Below are positions 34,441 through 44,086 of a stretch of DNA of 64,000 bases, in pieces (positions within the stretch are counted from its first letter, which is position 1; each line of letters opens with the position of its first letter). The stretch covers positions 4,930,762 to 4,994,761 of the forward strand of contig NZ_LZNS01000001.1 in assembly GCF_001984575.1 (NCBI RefSeq). Reading direction: 5' to 3'. This DNA is from Streptomyces sp. MP131-18. Its GTDB lineage: Bacteria; Actinomycetota; Actinomycetes; Streptomycetales; Streptomycetaceae. The position numbers and the translations under genes are program-made. Under the pieces are notes generated by a model. The model was given only the letters and a program-made list of their open reading frames with translations. It was not told the DNA's origin and ran no database searches.

Positions 34441-34926
34441 ATGCCGAGAAGCCGTGAGCACGCGTACGACGTCACCGTCACCTGGACGGGCAACACCGGT
34501 GAAGGGACGGTCGGTTACCGCGCATACACGCGCGACCACGACGTGACCGCGCCGGGCAAGGCGACCCGGTTGACCGGGAGCGCGGACCCGGCGTTCGTCG
34601 GCGATCCGGAGCGGTGGAACCCCGAGGAACTGCTGGTGGCCTCGCTCTCGCAGTGCCACATGCTGTCGTACCTCGCGGTGTGCTCGCTCAAGAAGGTCGT
34701 CGTCACGGCCTACGAGGACGTGGCCCGCGGCGCGATGTCGGAAACGGCGGGCGGCGGCGGCCGTTTCACCGAAGTCGTGCTCAACCCGGTGGTGACCGTC
34801 GCGGAGGAGTCGATGGTGGAGGCCGCGACGGCCCTCCACGAGGACGCCCACCGCATCTGCTTCATCGCCAACTCGGTCAACTTCCCGGTCCGCCACGCCC
34901 CGCGGATCGTCGTCGCCGGCGGCTGA
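34441..34926 (+). CDS. OsmC family protein
   Basis: The 161-aa protein has the OsmC/Ohr fold pattern: N-terminal strands, then PEELLVASLSQCHMLSYLAVC with one redox-type Cys in the central helix, a beta region, and the C-terminal HRICFIANSVNFPV with the second Cys. OsmC proteins reduce organic peroxides with thiols. AGGAGGGG precedes the ATG. It is divergent from the nuclease gene across 211 bases. Confidence 0.92.
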   Translation: MPRSREHAYDVTVTWTGNTGEGTVGYRAYTRDHDVTAPGKATRLTGSADPAFVGDPERWNPEELLVASLSQCHMLSYLAVCSLKKVVVTAYEDVARGAMSETAGGGGRFTEVVLNPVVTVAEESMVEAATALHEDAHRICFIANSVNFPVRHAPRIVVAGG

Positions 34927-34962
34927 GCCGGTCTGTCAGTGGCGGCTGGCAGGATCGCCGCC

Positions 34963-35637
34963 ATGAGGGATCACTCCGCGGCGATCGCCGGCTACTGGGA
35001 CGCTGCTGCCGCGTCGTTCGACGAAGAGCCTGATCACGGCCTGCGCGCCGATGCCACCCGGGCGGCGTGGGCGGCCCTGCTGCGTTCCTGGCTGCCCGCT
35101 CCGCCCGCCGAGGTGCTCGACGCGGGCTGTGGCACGGGTTCGCTGTCCTTGCTGCTCGCCGAGGACGGGCACCGCGTCGTCGGGGTCGATCTGTCGCAGA
35201 AGATGATCCAGCGGGCCCGTGCCAAGTTCGCCGCCGCGCAGGTCGAGGGCCGCTTCCTGGTGGGCGACGCTGCCGTGCCGCCGGCGGACGGCACGTCGTT
35301 CGACGCGGTGCTGTGCCGTCATCTGATATGGACCTTGCCCGATCCCGTGGCCGCGTTGCGGGAGTGGGTCGCACGGCTGCGGCCGGGCGGCCGCCTGGTG
35401 CTCGTCGAGGGCCGCTGGGGCCGGAGCGGGGAGGGCTCGGCGCCGTATGCGGACGGTGCCGGCGGGCTGCCCTGGCAGGCCGGGGTCGGTGCGGCGGATC
35501 TCGCGGCCTGCGTCCGCCCCTTGGTGGCCGGGCTGCGGATCGAGCCACTGAGCGATGTCCAGGACCTGTGGGGTGGTGCGGCGGTGAGCGATGAGCGTTA
35601 CGCCCTCATCGGCGAGGCGGGCGAGATCCGCGGTTGA
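34963..35637 (+). CDS. Class I SAM-dependent methyltransferase
   Basis: The 224-aa protein has motif I VLDAGCGTGSLSLLLA, an acidic end of strand two (VVGVDLS), AVLCRHLIWTLPDP and LRPGGRLVLVEGRW. These are all typical of the UbiE/Methyltransf_11 group. The ATG at 34963 has AGGAT eight bases upstream; a GTG at 34939 is less likely. The substrate is unknown. It follows the OsmC gene by 36 bases. Confidence 0.88.
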   Translation: MRDHSAAIAGYWDAAAASFDEEPDHGLRADATRAAWAALLRSWLPAPPAEVLDAGCGTGSLSLLLAEDGHRVVGVDLSQKMIQRARAKFAAAQVEGRFLVGDAAVPPADGTSFDAVLCRHLIWTLPDPVAALREWVARLRPGGRLVLVEGRWGRSGEGSAPYADGAGGLPWQAGVGAADLAACVRPLVAGLRIEPLSDVQDLWGGAAVSDERYALIGEAGEIRG

Positions 35638-35936
35638 GTCGTCCGGCCCGCGGGGCGGGGTGTTCGCCGCACCGCGTGTGAACGTGTGAAGGCGCCTCGC
35701 CCTGGTACTCGGCGGACTCGGACCGATGCCGGGTGAGATGCCGGGCGAGGCGGGCGGCCACCCGGGGTGACGGCCCGGCTGCGGGGCGCGGGCGCGTACC
35801 CTTGAAACCCCCGGCCCGCGGCGCGTGCCGGGTGTTTCGGGTTGCCCGGCGGCCCTCCGCGGCCCGCCCATCCCGCCTCCGCCGTTGCCCGTTACCCGTT
35901 GCCGAGAATCCGCAAGCCACCGGATGGAATGACCTC

Positions 35937-38900
35937 ATGAGCCTGTACGGCCTGCTCGACGCCGTATCCGAAGAGTCCGCACTCGCCGAGGCGGTCGGCG
36001 CCGCCGCCGAGGGCGTCCGGCGCCATGTCGATCTCGTCGGGCCGCCCGCGGCCCGCCCCTTCGCGGTGGCCGCGCTGGCGCGCTCGGCCGGGCGGCCGGT
36101 CCTCGCCGTCACCGCGACCGGGCGGGAGGCCGAGGATCTGGCGGCGGCGCTGCGTTCGCTGCTGCCGCCGGACGGCGTCGCGGAGTACCCGGCGTGGGAG
36201 ACGCTGCCCCACGAACGGCTCTCGCCGCGCGCCGACACCGTCGGCCGGCGGCTGGCCGTGCTGCGGCGGCTGGCGCACCCGAGCGCCGACGATCCGGGTG
36301 CGGGGCCCGTTTCGGTCGTGGTCGCGCCGGTCAGGTCCGTGCTCCAGCCGCAGGTGGCGGGGCTCGGCGATCTGGAGCCCGTCAGTCTGCGCGGCGGCGG
36401 GAGCGCCGACCTGGCCGACGTGACGGAACGGCTGGCGGCCGCCGCGTACACGCGCGTCGAACTGGTGGAGAAGCGCGGCGAGTTCGCCGTCCGCGGCGGC
36501 ATCCTCGACGTCTTCCCGCCGACCGAGGAGCATCCGCTGCGCGTGGAGTTCTGGGGCGACGACGTCGAGGAGATCCGTTACTTCAAGGTCGCCGACCAGC
36601 GTTCCCTGGAGGTCGCGGAGCACGGTCTGTGGGCGCCGCCCTGCCGCGAGCTGCTGCTGACGCAGGAGGTCAGGGCGCGCGCCGCGGAGCTGGCCAGGAG
36701 CCACCCGGAGCTGGACGAGCTGCTCGGCAAGATCGCCGAGGGCATCGCGGTGGACGGCATGGAGTCGCTGGCGCCCGCGCTCGTCGACGATATGGAGCTG
36801 CTGCTCGACGTGCTCCCGGCGGGCAGCATGGCGGTCGTCTGCGATCCGGAGCGGGTCCGCGGCCGGGCCGCGGACCTGGTGGCCACCAGCCAGGAGTTCC
36901 TCCGGGCCTCGTGGGCCGCCGCCGCCATGTCCGACACCGGCGAGGCGCCGATCGACGTCGGCGCGGCCTCGCTGCGCGGCCTGGCCGAGGTGCGGGAGCG
37001 GGCCGCCGCGCTCGGGATGCCGTGGTGGTCGGTGTCGCCGTTCTCGCCCGATCTGGCGGAGGAGTCGGAGGAGGACAGCCTGCGGCTCGGCATGCGGGCG
37101 CCGGAGACCTACCGCGGCGATACGGCGCGGGCCCTGGCCGACACGAAGGGCTGGCTGGCCGAGGGCTGGCGCGTGGTGTACCTCACGGAGGGGCAGGGAC
37201 CGGCCGCCCGCACCGCCGAGGTGCTGGGCGGGGAGGGCATCGCGGCCCGGCTCACCACGCCGCTGAACGGGGAGATCGCGCCGTCGGTCGTGCACGTGGC
37301 GTGCGGCGCGGTCGAGCACGGCTTCGTCGCGCAGGGCCTGAAGCTCGCGGTGCTCACCGAGACCGACCTGACCGGCCAGAAGGCGGCGGGCCGCGAGGGC
37401 GCGCGGATGCCGGCGCGGCGCCGCAAGACGCTCGACCCGCTCACGCTGGAGCCGGGCGACTACATCGTGCACGAGCAGCACGGGGTGGGCCGCTACGTCG
37501 AGATGGTGCAGCGCACGGTGCAGGGCGCCACCCGCGAGTACCTGCTGGTCGAGTACGCGCCGGCCAAGCGCGGGCAGCCGGGGGACCGGCTGTTCGTGCC
37601 GACCGACCAGCTCGACCTGGTCACCAAGTACGTCGGCGGCGAGGCGCCCTCGCTGCACCGGCTCGGCGGGGCGGACTGGACGAAGACGAAGGCCCGCGCC
37701 AAGAAGGCGGTCAAGGAGATCGCCGCTGACCTGATCAAGCTGTACTCGGCGCGGATGGCGGCCCCCGGCCACGCGTTCGGGTCGGACACGCCGTGGCAGC
37801 GGGAGCTGGAGGACGCGTTCCCCTATGTGGAGACGCCGGACCAGCTGACGACCATCGGCGAGGTCAAGGAGGACATGGAGAAGTCCGTGCCGATGGACCG
37901 GCTGGTCTGCGGTGACGTCGGCTACGGCAAGACGGAGATCGCGGTGCGCGCCGCGTTCAAGGCGGTGCAGGACGGCAAGCAGGTCGCGGTGCTCGTACCG
38001 ACGACGCTGCTGGTGCAGCAGCACTACGGCACCTTCTCCGAGCGGTACGCGCAGTTCCCCGTGAACGTGCGGCCGCTGTCGCGCTTCCAGTCGGAGGCCG
38101 ACGCGCGGGCGGTGACCGAGGGGCTGCGGGACGGTGCGGTGGACATCGTGATCGGCACCCACCGGCTGTTCTCCTCGGAGGTGAAGTTCAAGGACCTCGG
38201 CCTGGTCATCGTCGACGAGGAGCAGCGGTTCGGCGTCGAGCACAAGGAGCAGCTGAAGAAGCTGCGGGCCAATGTCGACGTGCTGACGATGTCGGCCACG
38301 CCGATCCCGCGCACGCTGGAGATGGCCGTGACCGGCATCAGGGAGATGTCGACGATCACCACCCCGCCGGAGGAGCGGCACCCGGTGCTGACGTTCGTCG
38401 GCCCGTACGAGGAGCGGCAGATCGGCGCGGCGATCCGGCGGGAGCTGCTGCGCGAGGGGCAGGTCTTCTACATCCACAACCGGGTCGAGTCGATCGACCG
38501 TGTCGCCGCGCGGCTGCGGCAGATCGTGCCCGAGGCGCGGATCGCGACGGCGCACGGGCAGATGGGCGAGTCGGCGCTCGAACGGGTCGTGGTCGACTTC
38601 TGGGAGAAGCGTTTCGACGTGCTGGTCTCCACCACGATCGTGGAGTCCGGCATCGACATCTCGAACGCCAACACCCTCATCGTGGAGCGCGGCGACACGT
38701 TCGGCCTCTCCCAGCTGCACCAGCTGCGGGGGCGGGTCGGGCGCGGCCGGGAGCGCGGGTACGCGTACTTCCTGTACCCGCCGGAGAAGCCGCTGACGGA
38801 GACCGCGCACGAGCGGCTCGCCACGATCGCGCAGCACACCGAGATGGGCGCGGGCATGTACGTGGCGATGAAGGACCTGGAGATCCGCGGCGCGGGGAAC

Positions 38901-39488
38901 CTGCTGGGCGGGGAGCAGTCGGGGCACATCGCGGGCGTCGGGTTCGACCTGTACGTGCGGATGGTCGGCGAGGCGGTCGCGGACTACCGGTCCACGCTGG
39001 AGGCGGGCGGCGGCGAGCCGGAGGAGTCGCTGCTCGAGGTGAAGATCGAGCTGCCGGTCGATGCCCACGTGCCGCACGACTACGCGCCGGGGGAGCGGCT
39101 GCGGCTCCAGGCGTACCGGTCGATCGCGGCGGCGAACACGGAGGACGACATCCGCGCGGTCCGCGAGGAGCTGGCCGACCGTTACGGCCCGCTGCCGGAG
39201 CCGGTGGAAAACCTGCTGCTCGTCGCGGGCCTGCGGATGCTGGCCCGGTCCTGCGGCGTCACGGACGTCACGCTCCAGGGCAGCCGGATCAGATTTTCGC
39301 CGGTGGAGCTGCGGGAGTCGCAGGAGCTGCGGCTGAACCGGGTGTACCCGGGCTCGGTGATCAAACGTGCCACCAAGCAGGTTCTGGTGCCGCGCCCGGC
39401 CACGGCCAGGATCGGCGGCAAGCCGGTGGCCGGCCGCGACCTGCTCGCCTGGACCGGCGAGTTCCTGACCACGATCCCGGGCTCGTAG
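35937..39488 (+). CDS. mfd: Transcription-repair coupling factor Mfd
   Basis: The 1183-aa protein has the Mfd order: an UvrB-like N-terminal module (EYPAWETLPHERLSP, RGGILDVFPP), a CarD-like RNA-polymerase-binding domain (LEPGDYIVHEQHGVGRY near residue 505), a RecG-like helicase (GDVGYGKTEIA, VIVDEEQRFGV, TMSATPIPRT, QLRGRVGRG) and a C-terminal TRCF domain (LPEPVENLLLVAGLRM). It removes stalled RNA polymerase and recruits UvrA. The length is normal for the family. The ATG at 35937 fits the conserved start; the 299 bases upstream show no other gene. Confidence 0.98.
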   Translation: MSLYGLLDAVSEESALAEAVGAAAEGVRRHVDLVGPPAARPFAVAALARSAGRPVLAVTATGREAEDLAAALRSLLPPDGVAEYPAWETLPHERLSPRADTVGRRLAVLRRLAHPSADDPGAGPVSVVVAPVRSVLQPQVAGLGDLEPVSLRGGGSADLADVTERLAAAAYTRVELVEKRGEFAVRGGILDVFPPTEEHPLRVEFWGDDVEEIRYFKVADQRSLEVAEHGLWAPPCRELLLTQEVRARAAELARSHPELDELLGKIAEGIAVDGMESLAPALVDDMELLLDVLPAGSMAVVCDPERVRGRAADLVATSQEFLRASWAAAAMSDTGEAPIDVGAASLRGLAEVRERAAALGMPWWSVSPFSPDLAEESEEDSLRLGMRAPETYRGDTARALADTKGWLAEGWRVVYLTEGQGPAARTAEVLGGEGIAARLTTPLNGEIAPSVVHVACGAVEHGFVAQGLKLAVLTETDLTGQKAAGREGARMPARRRKTLDPLTLEPGDYIVHEQHGVGRYVEMVQRTVQGATREYLLVEYAPAKRGQPGDRLFVPTDQLDLVTKYVGGEAPSLHRLGGADWTKTKARAKKAVKEIAADLIKLYSARMAAPGHAFGSDTPWQRELEDAFPYVETPDQLTTIGEVKEDMEKSVPMDRLVCGDVGYGKTEIAVRAAFKAVQDGKQVAVLVPTTLLVQQHYGTFSERYAQFPVNVRPLSRFQSEADARAVTEGLRDGAVDIVIGTHRLFSSEVKFKDLGLVIVDEEQRFGVEHKEQLKKLRANVDVLTMSATPIPRTLEMAVTGIREMSTITTPPEERHPVLTFVGPYEERQIGAAIRRELLREGQVFYIHNRVESIDRVAARLRQIVPEARIATAHGQMGESALERVVVDFWEKRFDVLVSTTIVESGIDISNANTLIVERGDTFGLSQLHQLRGRVGRGRERGYAYFLYPPEKPLTETAHERLATIAQHTEMGAGMYVAMKDLEIRGAGNLLGGEQSGHIAGVGFDLYVRMVGEAVADYRSTLEAGGGEPEESLLEVKIELPVDAHVPHDYAPGERLRLQAYRSIAAANTEDDIRAVREELADRYGPLPEPVENLLLVAGLRMLARSCGVTDVTLQGSRIRFSPVELRESQELRLNRVYPGSVIKRATKQVLVPRPATARIGGKPVAGRDLLAWTGEFLTTIPGS

Positions 39489-39497
39489 GGGCGTCCC

Positions 39498-39526
39498 GTC
39501 CCGGCGGGGGCGCGGGCCGCCGGGAC
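39498..39526. terminator. Hairpin between mfd and lipoprotein gene
   Basis: A perfect 10-bp stem (39498-39507 with 39517-39526) with a nine-base loop lies between the two convergent stops, so it can serve both genes. Confidence 0.7.
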
Positions 39527-39548
39527 GAAGCCGAGGGGTGCCCGGGGC

Positions 39549-40187
39549 TCAGAGCGGGATCTCCCAGATGGCCGGGGTGGAGTCGAACTCCAGTGCCTGC
39601 TCGATCTGGACTTCGAGCGCGGCGGCGTCCGGCGGGGCGTCGAAGGCGTAGTCGGCGCTCGCCGTCCTGCCGGGCAGCAGCTCGCCGTTGAAGCCGTTGC
39701 CGACGGTGTCGTCGTAGATCTCCTCCGCCGTCACGCCCTCCGCCCCGGCCCGCGCGGTGGCCAGGATGAACGTGGTGTCCACGGCCTCGGAGCCGTTGTT
39801 CGCCAGTGACACGGTGACCGAGTACGCCGCGTTGCCCTCGGTGTGGCCGACGGCCCAGTCGGTGGGCGTGTAGGGCTCGGCCGCCGAGACGGTGATCTCG
39901 AAGCCGCTGTCGTAGACGGCGGTCTCCTCGGCCGCGAACAGGCCGTCGTCCGTCTCCTCCGACGTTTCCTCCGTCGTCTCCTCCGCCGACTGCCCTTCGC
40001 CGTCATCGTCGGTGCCGCCGTCCTCCTCGGCCTGTTCGCCCTCCGCGCCGCCCGAGCCCGTGGCGCTCTCCGGGTCGTCCTCGCTCGAACAGGCGGTGAG
40101 CCCGCCCAGGGCGAGTGTCGCGGCGGCGGCGCCGGCGAGGGCGAGCATGCGCTGCCTGGCGAAACGGGGTGCGGCGGTCTTGGACAC
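39549..40187 (-). CDS. Secreted lipoprotein, DUF4352-like
   Basis: The 212-aa protein has a lipoprotein signal with lipobox LGGLTAC. It is followed by a very acidic, Glu/Asp/Gly/Thr-rich linker (about residues 40-90) and a beta-sandwich domain (SVTVSLANNGSEAVDTTF..., LLPGRTASADYAFDAP) like DUF4352/immunoprotective-type domains. It should be anchored to the outer face of the membrane. GTG 40187 follows a good AGAGGGA site. Its function is unknown. Confidence 0.85.
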   Translation of the reverse strand: MSKTAAPRFARQRMLALAGAAAATLALGGLTACSSEDDPESATGSGGAEGEQAEEDGGTDDDGEGQSAEETTEETSEETDDGLFAAEETAVYDSGFEITVSAAEPYTPTDWAVGHTEGNAAYSVTVSLANNGSEAVDTTFILATARAGAEGVTAEEIYDDTVGNGFNGELLPGRTASADYAFDAPPDAAALEVQIEQALEFDSTPAIWEIPL

Positions 40188-40392
40188 GAGGATTCCCTCT
40201 CCTGAAAGCAACTCTGAATCAACCGGCCCTCCTTGGGCTGGCGCGGTCAATCAGAGCATAGGCTGTGAATCGAGTCAACGCGCATTTCGGTGGGCACGGT
40301 GGTGCTTCCCGTGTATCGGTGTGGACACCGGCACGGGTAGGGTCGGAAGACCGCCACAGCTTGAGGACACCCCGACGAACGGAGGCCGCCAC

Positions 40393-42219
40393 GTGCCCGG
40401 GCAGCACAGCGAGGTCACCGCCGCCGGAATCGCCCGTCTCGCCGGGGTCGGCCGCGCCGCCGTCAGCAACTGGCGCAGGCGCTACGACCACTTCCCCCGC
40501 CCCGTCGGCGGCACCACGACCAGCCCCACCTTCTCGCTCCCCGAGGTCGAGCAGTGGCTGCGCGAGCAGGGCAAACTCGCCGAAGTGCCGCTGCGGGAGC
40601 GGCTCTGGCAGCTGGTCGGCGACGACCCGGCCGGAGCCGCCGCCGCGCTGGCGCGCACCGGCGAGCAGTACCTGGCCCAGAGCGCCGCGACCGAGGGACC
40701 CGCGCTCGCCCGCGCCGCGGCGGCCCTCGCGGTCGAGGAGGGCCCCGCCCCCGCGTACGAGTTCCTCCTCGCCCGCCACCTCGACGCCGGCGCCCGCCAG
40801 CTCACCCTGACCCCGCCGGAGACCGCCGCCCTGATGGCCGCGCTCGCCGGCCCCGCCGACTCGGTGCTCGACCCGGCCTGCGGCCCCTGCACCCTGCTGG
40901 CCGCCGCGCGGACCGCCGCGGGCGCGCCGCCCGGCGAGCTGTACGGCCAGGAGACCGATCCCGTCCTCGCCCGCCTCGGCAGCCTGCGGCTCGCCCTGCG
41001 CGGCACGACCACCGTCCAGGTCCGCGGCGGCGACACCCTGCTCGCGGACGCCTTTCCCGGCCTGGCCGTCGACGCCGTGCTCTGCCACCCCCCGTTCAAC
41101 GAACGCAACTGGGGCCACGACCAGCTCATCTACGACCCGCGCTGGGAGTACGGCCTGCCCGCCCGCACCGAGTCGGAGCTGGCCTGGGTCCAGCACGCCC
41201 TGGCGCGGCTGCGCCCCGGCGGCACCGCCGTCGTACTCATGCCCCCGGCCGCCGCGTCCCGGCGCACCGGGCGGCGCGTCCGCGCCGCCCTGCTGCGCCG
41301 CGGCGCGCTGCGCGCCGTCGTCGCGCTGCCCGCGGGGGCCGCGCCCCCGCACAGCCTCGCGCTCCACCTCTGGGTGCTGCGCAGGCCGGGCGCCGAGCCG
41401 GCCGCCGATCCGCGGCTGCTCGTGGTCGACACGGCGACGGCCCACCGCGCGGCGGGCCGCGCCCCGCTCGACTGGCCGGCGCTGCACCGCACCGTGCTCG
41501 ACGCCTGGCTCGCGTTCGACCGGGACGGCGACGTCGCGGAACGTCCCGGCATCCACCGCGCCCTGCCCGTGATCGACCTGCTCGACGACGAGGTCGACCT
41601 CGCTCCTGGCCGGCACCTGCCGCCGCCCGCGTCCGCCACCGGCGCCGCCGGGCTCGCCGCCGTGCGCGAGGACCTGCGGGACACGCTGCGCCGCACCCAC
41701 GACCTGGCCCCCGGGCCAGGCCGCGCCGACCCGGCCGAGGGGGCCCACTGGTCCACCGTCACCATCGGCGAACTCGCCCGCACCGGCGCCCTGGAGATCC
41801 ACCCCCCGCCCGCCGCGCCCGCGCCCGCGGCGGGGGACGTGCTCGTTCCGCTGCTGCTCCAGGGCGCCACGACCCGCGTCATCGGCGCGGAAGAGCCGGC
41901 GCCCGCGGCGCCCGACCGGCACACCTGCCTGCTGCGGCCCGACCCGGGGGCGCTGGACCCGTGGTTCCTCGCCGGCTTCCTGCGCGCCACCGCCAACACC
42001 CGGCAGGCCGGCAGCTACGCCTCCAGCTCAACCCGCGTCGACGTGCGCCGCCTCAAGGTGCCGCGGCTGCCGCTGGCCGCCCAGCGCCGCTACGGCCGCA
42101 GGTTCCGCGAGCTCGCCGCGTTCGAGGCGGCCCTCGACCACGCGGCGGACCTCGGCCGCCGGCTGATCCAGGGCACCGTGGACGGCCTGACCGGGGGGAC
42201 GCTGCCGCCCGGGGACTGA
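40393..42219 (+). CDS. N-6 DNA methylase family protein with altered motifs
   Basis: The 608-aa protein begins with a small helix-turn-helix (VTAAGIARLAGVGRAAVSNWRRR), a helical linker and a SAM-methyltransferase domain like HsdM. Motif I is DPACGPC (160-166), where DPACGSG is usual, and motif IV is HPPF (232-235), where the catalytic N/D-PP-F is usual; the flank NERNWGHD is family-typical. The C terminus resembles a target-recognition domain (DVRRLKVPRLPLAAQRRYGRRF). No restriction subunit is near. The changes may weaken or end methylation and leave a DNA-binding or SAM-sensing protein. GGAGG precedes the GTG. Confidence 0.88.
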   Translation: MPGQHSEVTAAGIARLAGVGRAAVSNWRRRYDHFPRPVGGTTTSPTFSLPEVEQWLREQGKLAEVPLRERLWQLVGDDPAGAAAALARTGEQYLAQSAATEGPALARAAAALAVEEGPAPAYEFLLARHLDAGARQLTLTPPETAALMAALAGPADSVLDPACGPCTLLAAARTAAGAPPGELYGQETDPVLARLGSLRLALRGTTTVQVRGGDTLLADAFPGLAVDAVLCHPPFNERNWGHDQLIYDPRWEYGLPARTESELAWVQHALARLRPGGTAVVLMPPAAASRRTGRRVRAALLRRGALRAVVALPAGAAPPHSLALHLWVLRRPGAEPAADPRLLVVDTATAHRAAGRAPLDWPALHRTVLDAWLAFDRDGDVAERPGIHRALPVIDLLDDEVDLAPGRHLPPPASATGAAGLAAVREDLRDTLRRTHDLAPGPGRADPAEGAHWSTVTIGELARTGALEIHPPPAAPAPAAGDVLVPLLLQGATTRVIGAEEPAPAAPDRHTCLLRPDPGALDPWFLAGFLRATANTRQAGSYASSSTRVDVRRLKVPRLPLAAQRRYGRRFRELAAFEAALDHAADLGRRLIQGTVDGLTGGTLPPGD

Positions 42220-42305
42220 ACTGCCGCCGCGCGGCGGGGATATCATCTGCACCCCGACCCGAGGATCGAACGGGCACCCGAACGGGCCCGAGGGGGAGTC
42301 TGCTG

Positions 42306-42794
42306 ATGTACGGCCCGCCGCCCCTGCGGCCCAGGACCGGCGCCAGGGCCCTCGTCGTGCGCTGGCTTTTCGCCCTCTTCCCCATCGGCTCGCTCGGGCT
42401 GCTCGCCTGGGTGCCCTCGCTCCGGTTCGCCGTGCTCCGCGGGCGCGGCACCGACTGGGCGGTCTTCTGCCTCTTCTGCTCGCTCACCGTCGCCGAGGTG
42501 GTGCTGATCAGCGCCGTTCCCGACGACGAGAGCAACCTCAGCGCGTTCGCCGGTTTCTACGCGCTCGCCTACCTCGTCGGGGCCACCGTCCACGCCGTGC
42601 GCGCCGACCGCTTCCCGCGGCGGGCCGCCGTGCCGCCCGGCCACGTTCCGCCGCCGCCCGCGCACCGGCCGGTCGCGCCGCGGCCGCACCCGGGGGCCGC
42701 CGCCGCGCCGCGGGCGGCGTCCCCGCGCATGCGCCAGGTCGCCTCGGAGCTGGACGAACTGGGCGCGCTGCTGCGCCGGCAGGAGGGCAGGTGA
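42306..42794 (+). CDS. Small membrane protein, unknown
   Basis: The 162-aa protein has three predicted helices (about 16-36, 50-70 and 78-97) and a Pro/Ala/His-rich cytosolic tail ending in a short helix (RMRQVASELDELGALLRRQEG). It lies between the methylase-like gene and the kinase gene; its stop overlaps the kinase GTG by four bases. The tail could be a kinase substrate or dock, but that is inference. Confidence 0.85.
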   Translation: MYGPPPLRPRTGARALVVRWLFALFPIGSLGLLAWVPSLRFAVLRGRGTDWAVFCLFCSLTVAEVVLISAVPDDESNLSAFAGFYALAYLVGATVHAVRADRFPRRAAVPPGHVPPPPAHRPVAPRPHPGAAAAPRAASPRMRQVASELDELGALLRRQEGR

Positions 42795-44080
42795 CCGGCC
42801 GGCTGCTGGCCGGGCGCTACGAGCTGGCCGAGCCGCTGGGCAAGGGCGGCATGGGGGAGGTGTGGTCCGGGCACGACCGTTCCCTCGGCGGGCGCCGCGT
42901 CGCGGTGAAGCTCCTGAACGCCGGCCGGCTCGCCTCCCTGTCCGGCACCAGCGACCCCGAGGAGCTGCGCCGCCGCTTCCTGCGCGAGGCCCGCGTCACC
43001 GCCCGCATCGACCACCCGGGCCTGGTGGCGGTGCACGACGCGGGGCAGGAGGGCGAGGAGCTGTTCCTCGTCATGCAGCTCGTCGACGGCTGCGGACTCG
43101 GCGACCACCTGGCCGAGCACGACCCCTACCCGTGGCCGTGGGCCGCGGCCGTGCTGGCCCAGCTCTGCTCGGCGCTCGCCGCCGTGCACGCGGTGCGGAT
43201 CGTCCACCGCGACCTCAAGCCGGGGAACGTCATGATCCGCCCGGACGGCCGGGCCACCGTGCTCGACCTCGGCATCGCCGCCGTGCGCGGCGACGGTGAG
43301 GACACCCGCCTGACCCGCACCGGAACGCTGCTCGGCACGCCCGTCTACATGGCGCCCGAGCAGGCCGTGGGGGACGTTCCGGTCGGCCCAGGCGCCGACC
43401 TGTACGCGCTGGGCGTCATCGGCTACGAGCTGCTGACCGGCCGGGTGCCGTTCACCGCCCCGAACGCGGCCGGGCTGCTGTACAAGAAGCTGCACGAGGA
43501 GCCGGTGCCCGTGGCCCGCCTGCGGCCGGACGCTCCGCCGCAGCTCGCGGCGCTGATCCACCACCTGCTGGCCAGGTCCCCGCAGGACCGCCCCGCCGAC
43601 GCGCACCAGGTGTTCGCCGTCCTCGCCCCGCTGCTGCCCCCGCCCGCGGGGCACGCGCCGGGCGCGGACGGTGGTGCGGGGGGTGGTGCGGGGGGTGTGC
43701 CGCTCGATCCGACCCGCCCGTTCCGCTACCCGATGGCGCCCTGGCCCGCGCCGCGGCCGCGCGAACCGGACATGTCCACCGCGCTGGAGGAGATCAAGCA
43801 CCTGCTGGCCCTCGGCCAGTACCCGCAGGTCGCCGGTCTGCTCAGCCGCACGCTGCCGATCGCGGTGGGCCGGTACGGGGAGGGGTCCGCGGTGGTGCGC
43901 AGCCTGCGCAAGCAGTACGCCGCGACGCTGCTCGACATCGGGCGCTACGCGGAGGCGCTGCCCGAGATCCAGCGGCTCGCCCACGAGTTCACGCTGGAGA
44001 ACGGGCCCTACGACGCGGTGGTGCGGCAACTGCGGGCCGACGAACAGCTCTGCCTGCAACAGCTCGGCCACGCGCCGTGA
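42791..44080 (+). CDS. Cytosolic Ser/Thr protein kinase with C-terminal TPR-like region
   Basis: The 429-aa Hanks-type kinase has glycine loop GKGGMGEV (17-24), K40, HRDLKPGN (D141), DLG in place of DFG (159-161, still active in many kinases) and APEQ. A Gly/Pro-rich linker follows. The C-terminal 100 residues are helical repeats (EEIKHLLALGQYPQVAGLL..., LLDIGRYAEALPEIQRLAHEF) like TPRs. There is no membrane helix. It is coupled to the membrane protein upstream and ends just before the tRNA-Gln gene on the other strand. Confidence 0.94.
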   Translation: MTGRLLAGRYELAEPLGKGGMGEVWSGHDRSLGGRRVAVKLLNAGRLASLSGTSDPEELRRRFLREARVTARIDHPGLVAVHDAGQEGEELFLVMQLVDGCGLGDHLAEHDPYPWPWAAAVLAQLCSALAAVHAVRIVHRDLKPGNVMIRPDGRATVLDLGIAAVRGDGEDTRLTRTGTLLGTPVYMAPEQAVGDVPVGPGADLYALGVIGYELLTGRVPFTAPNAAGLLYKKLHEEPVPVARLRPDAPPQLAALIHHLLARSPQDRPADAHQVFAVLAPLLPPPAGHAPGADGGAGGGAGGVPLDPTRPFRYPMAPWPAPRPREPDMSTALEEIKHLLALGQYPQVAGLLSRTLPIAVGRYGEGSAVVRSLRKQYAATLLDIGRYAEALPEIQRLAHEFTLENGPYDAVVRQLRADEQLCLQQLGHAP

Positions 44081-44086
44081 TTCAGG

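Noticed and set aside
35892..39077. A 1061-codon minus-strand frame across mfd
   Set aside because: Low-complexity Arg/His/Leu/Val composition with no domain; mfd motifs fill the plus strand.
42791..44080. Pseudokinase because of DLG in place of DFG
   Set aside because: The catalytic Asp of the HRD motif, the ATP Lys and the metal-binding Asp are all present; DLG is tolerated in active kinases.
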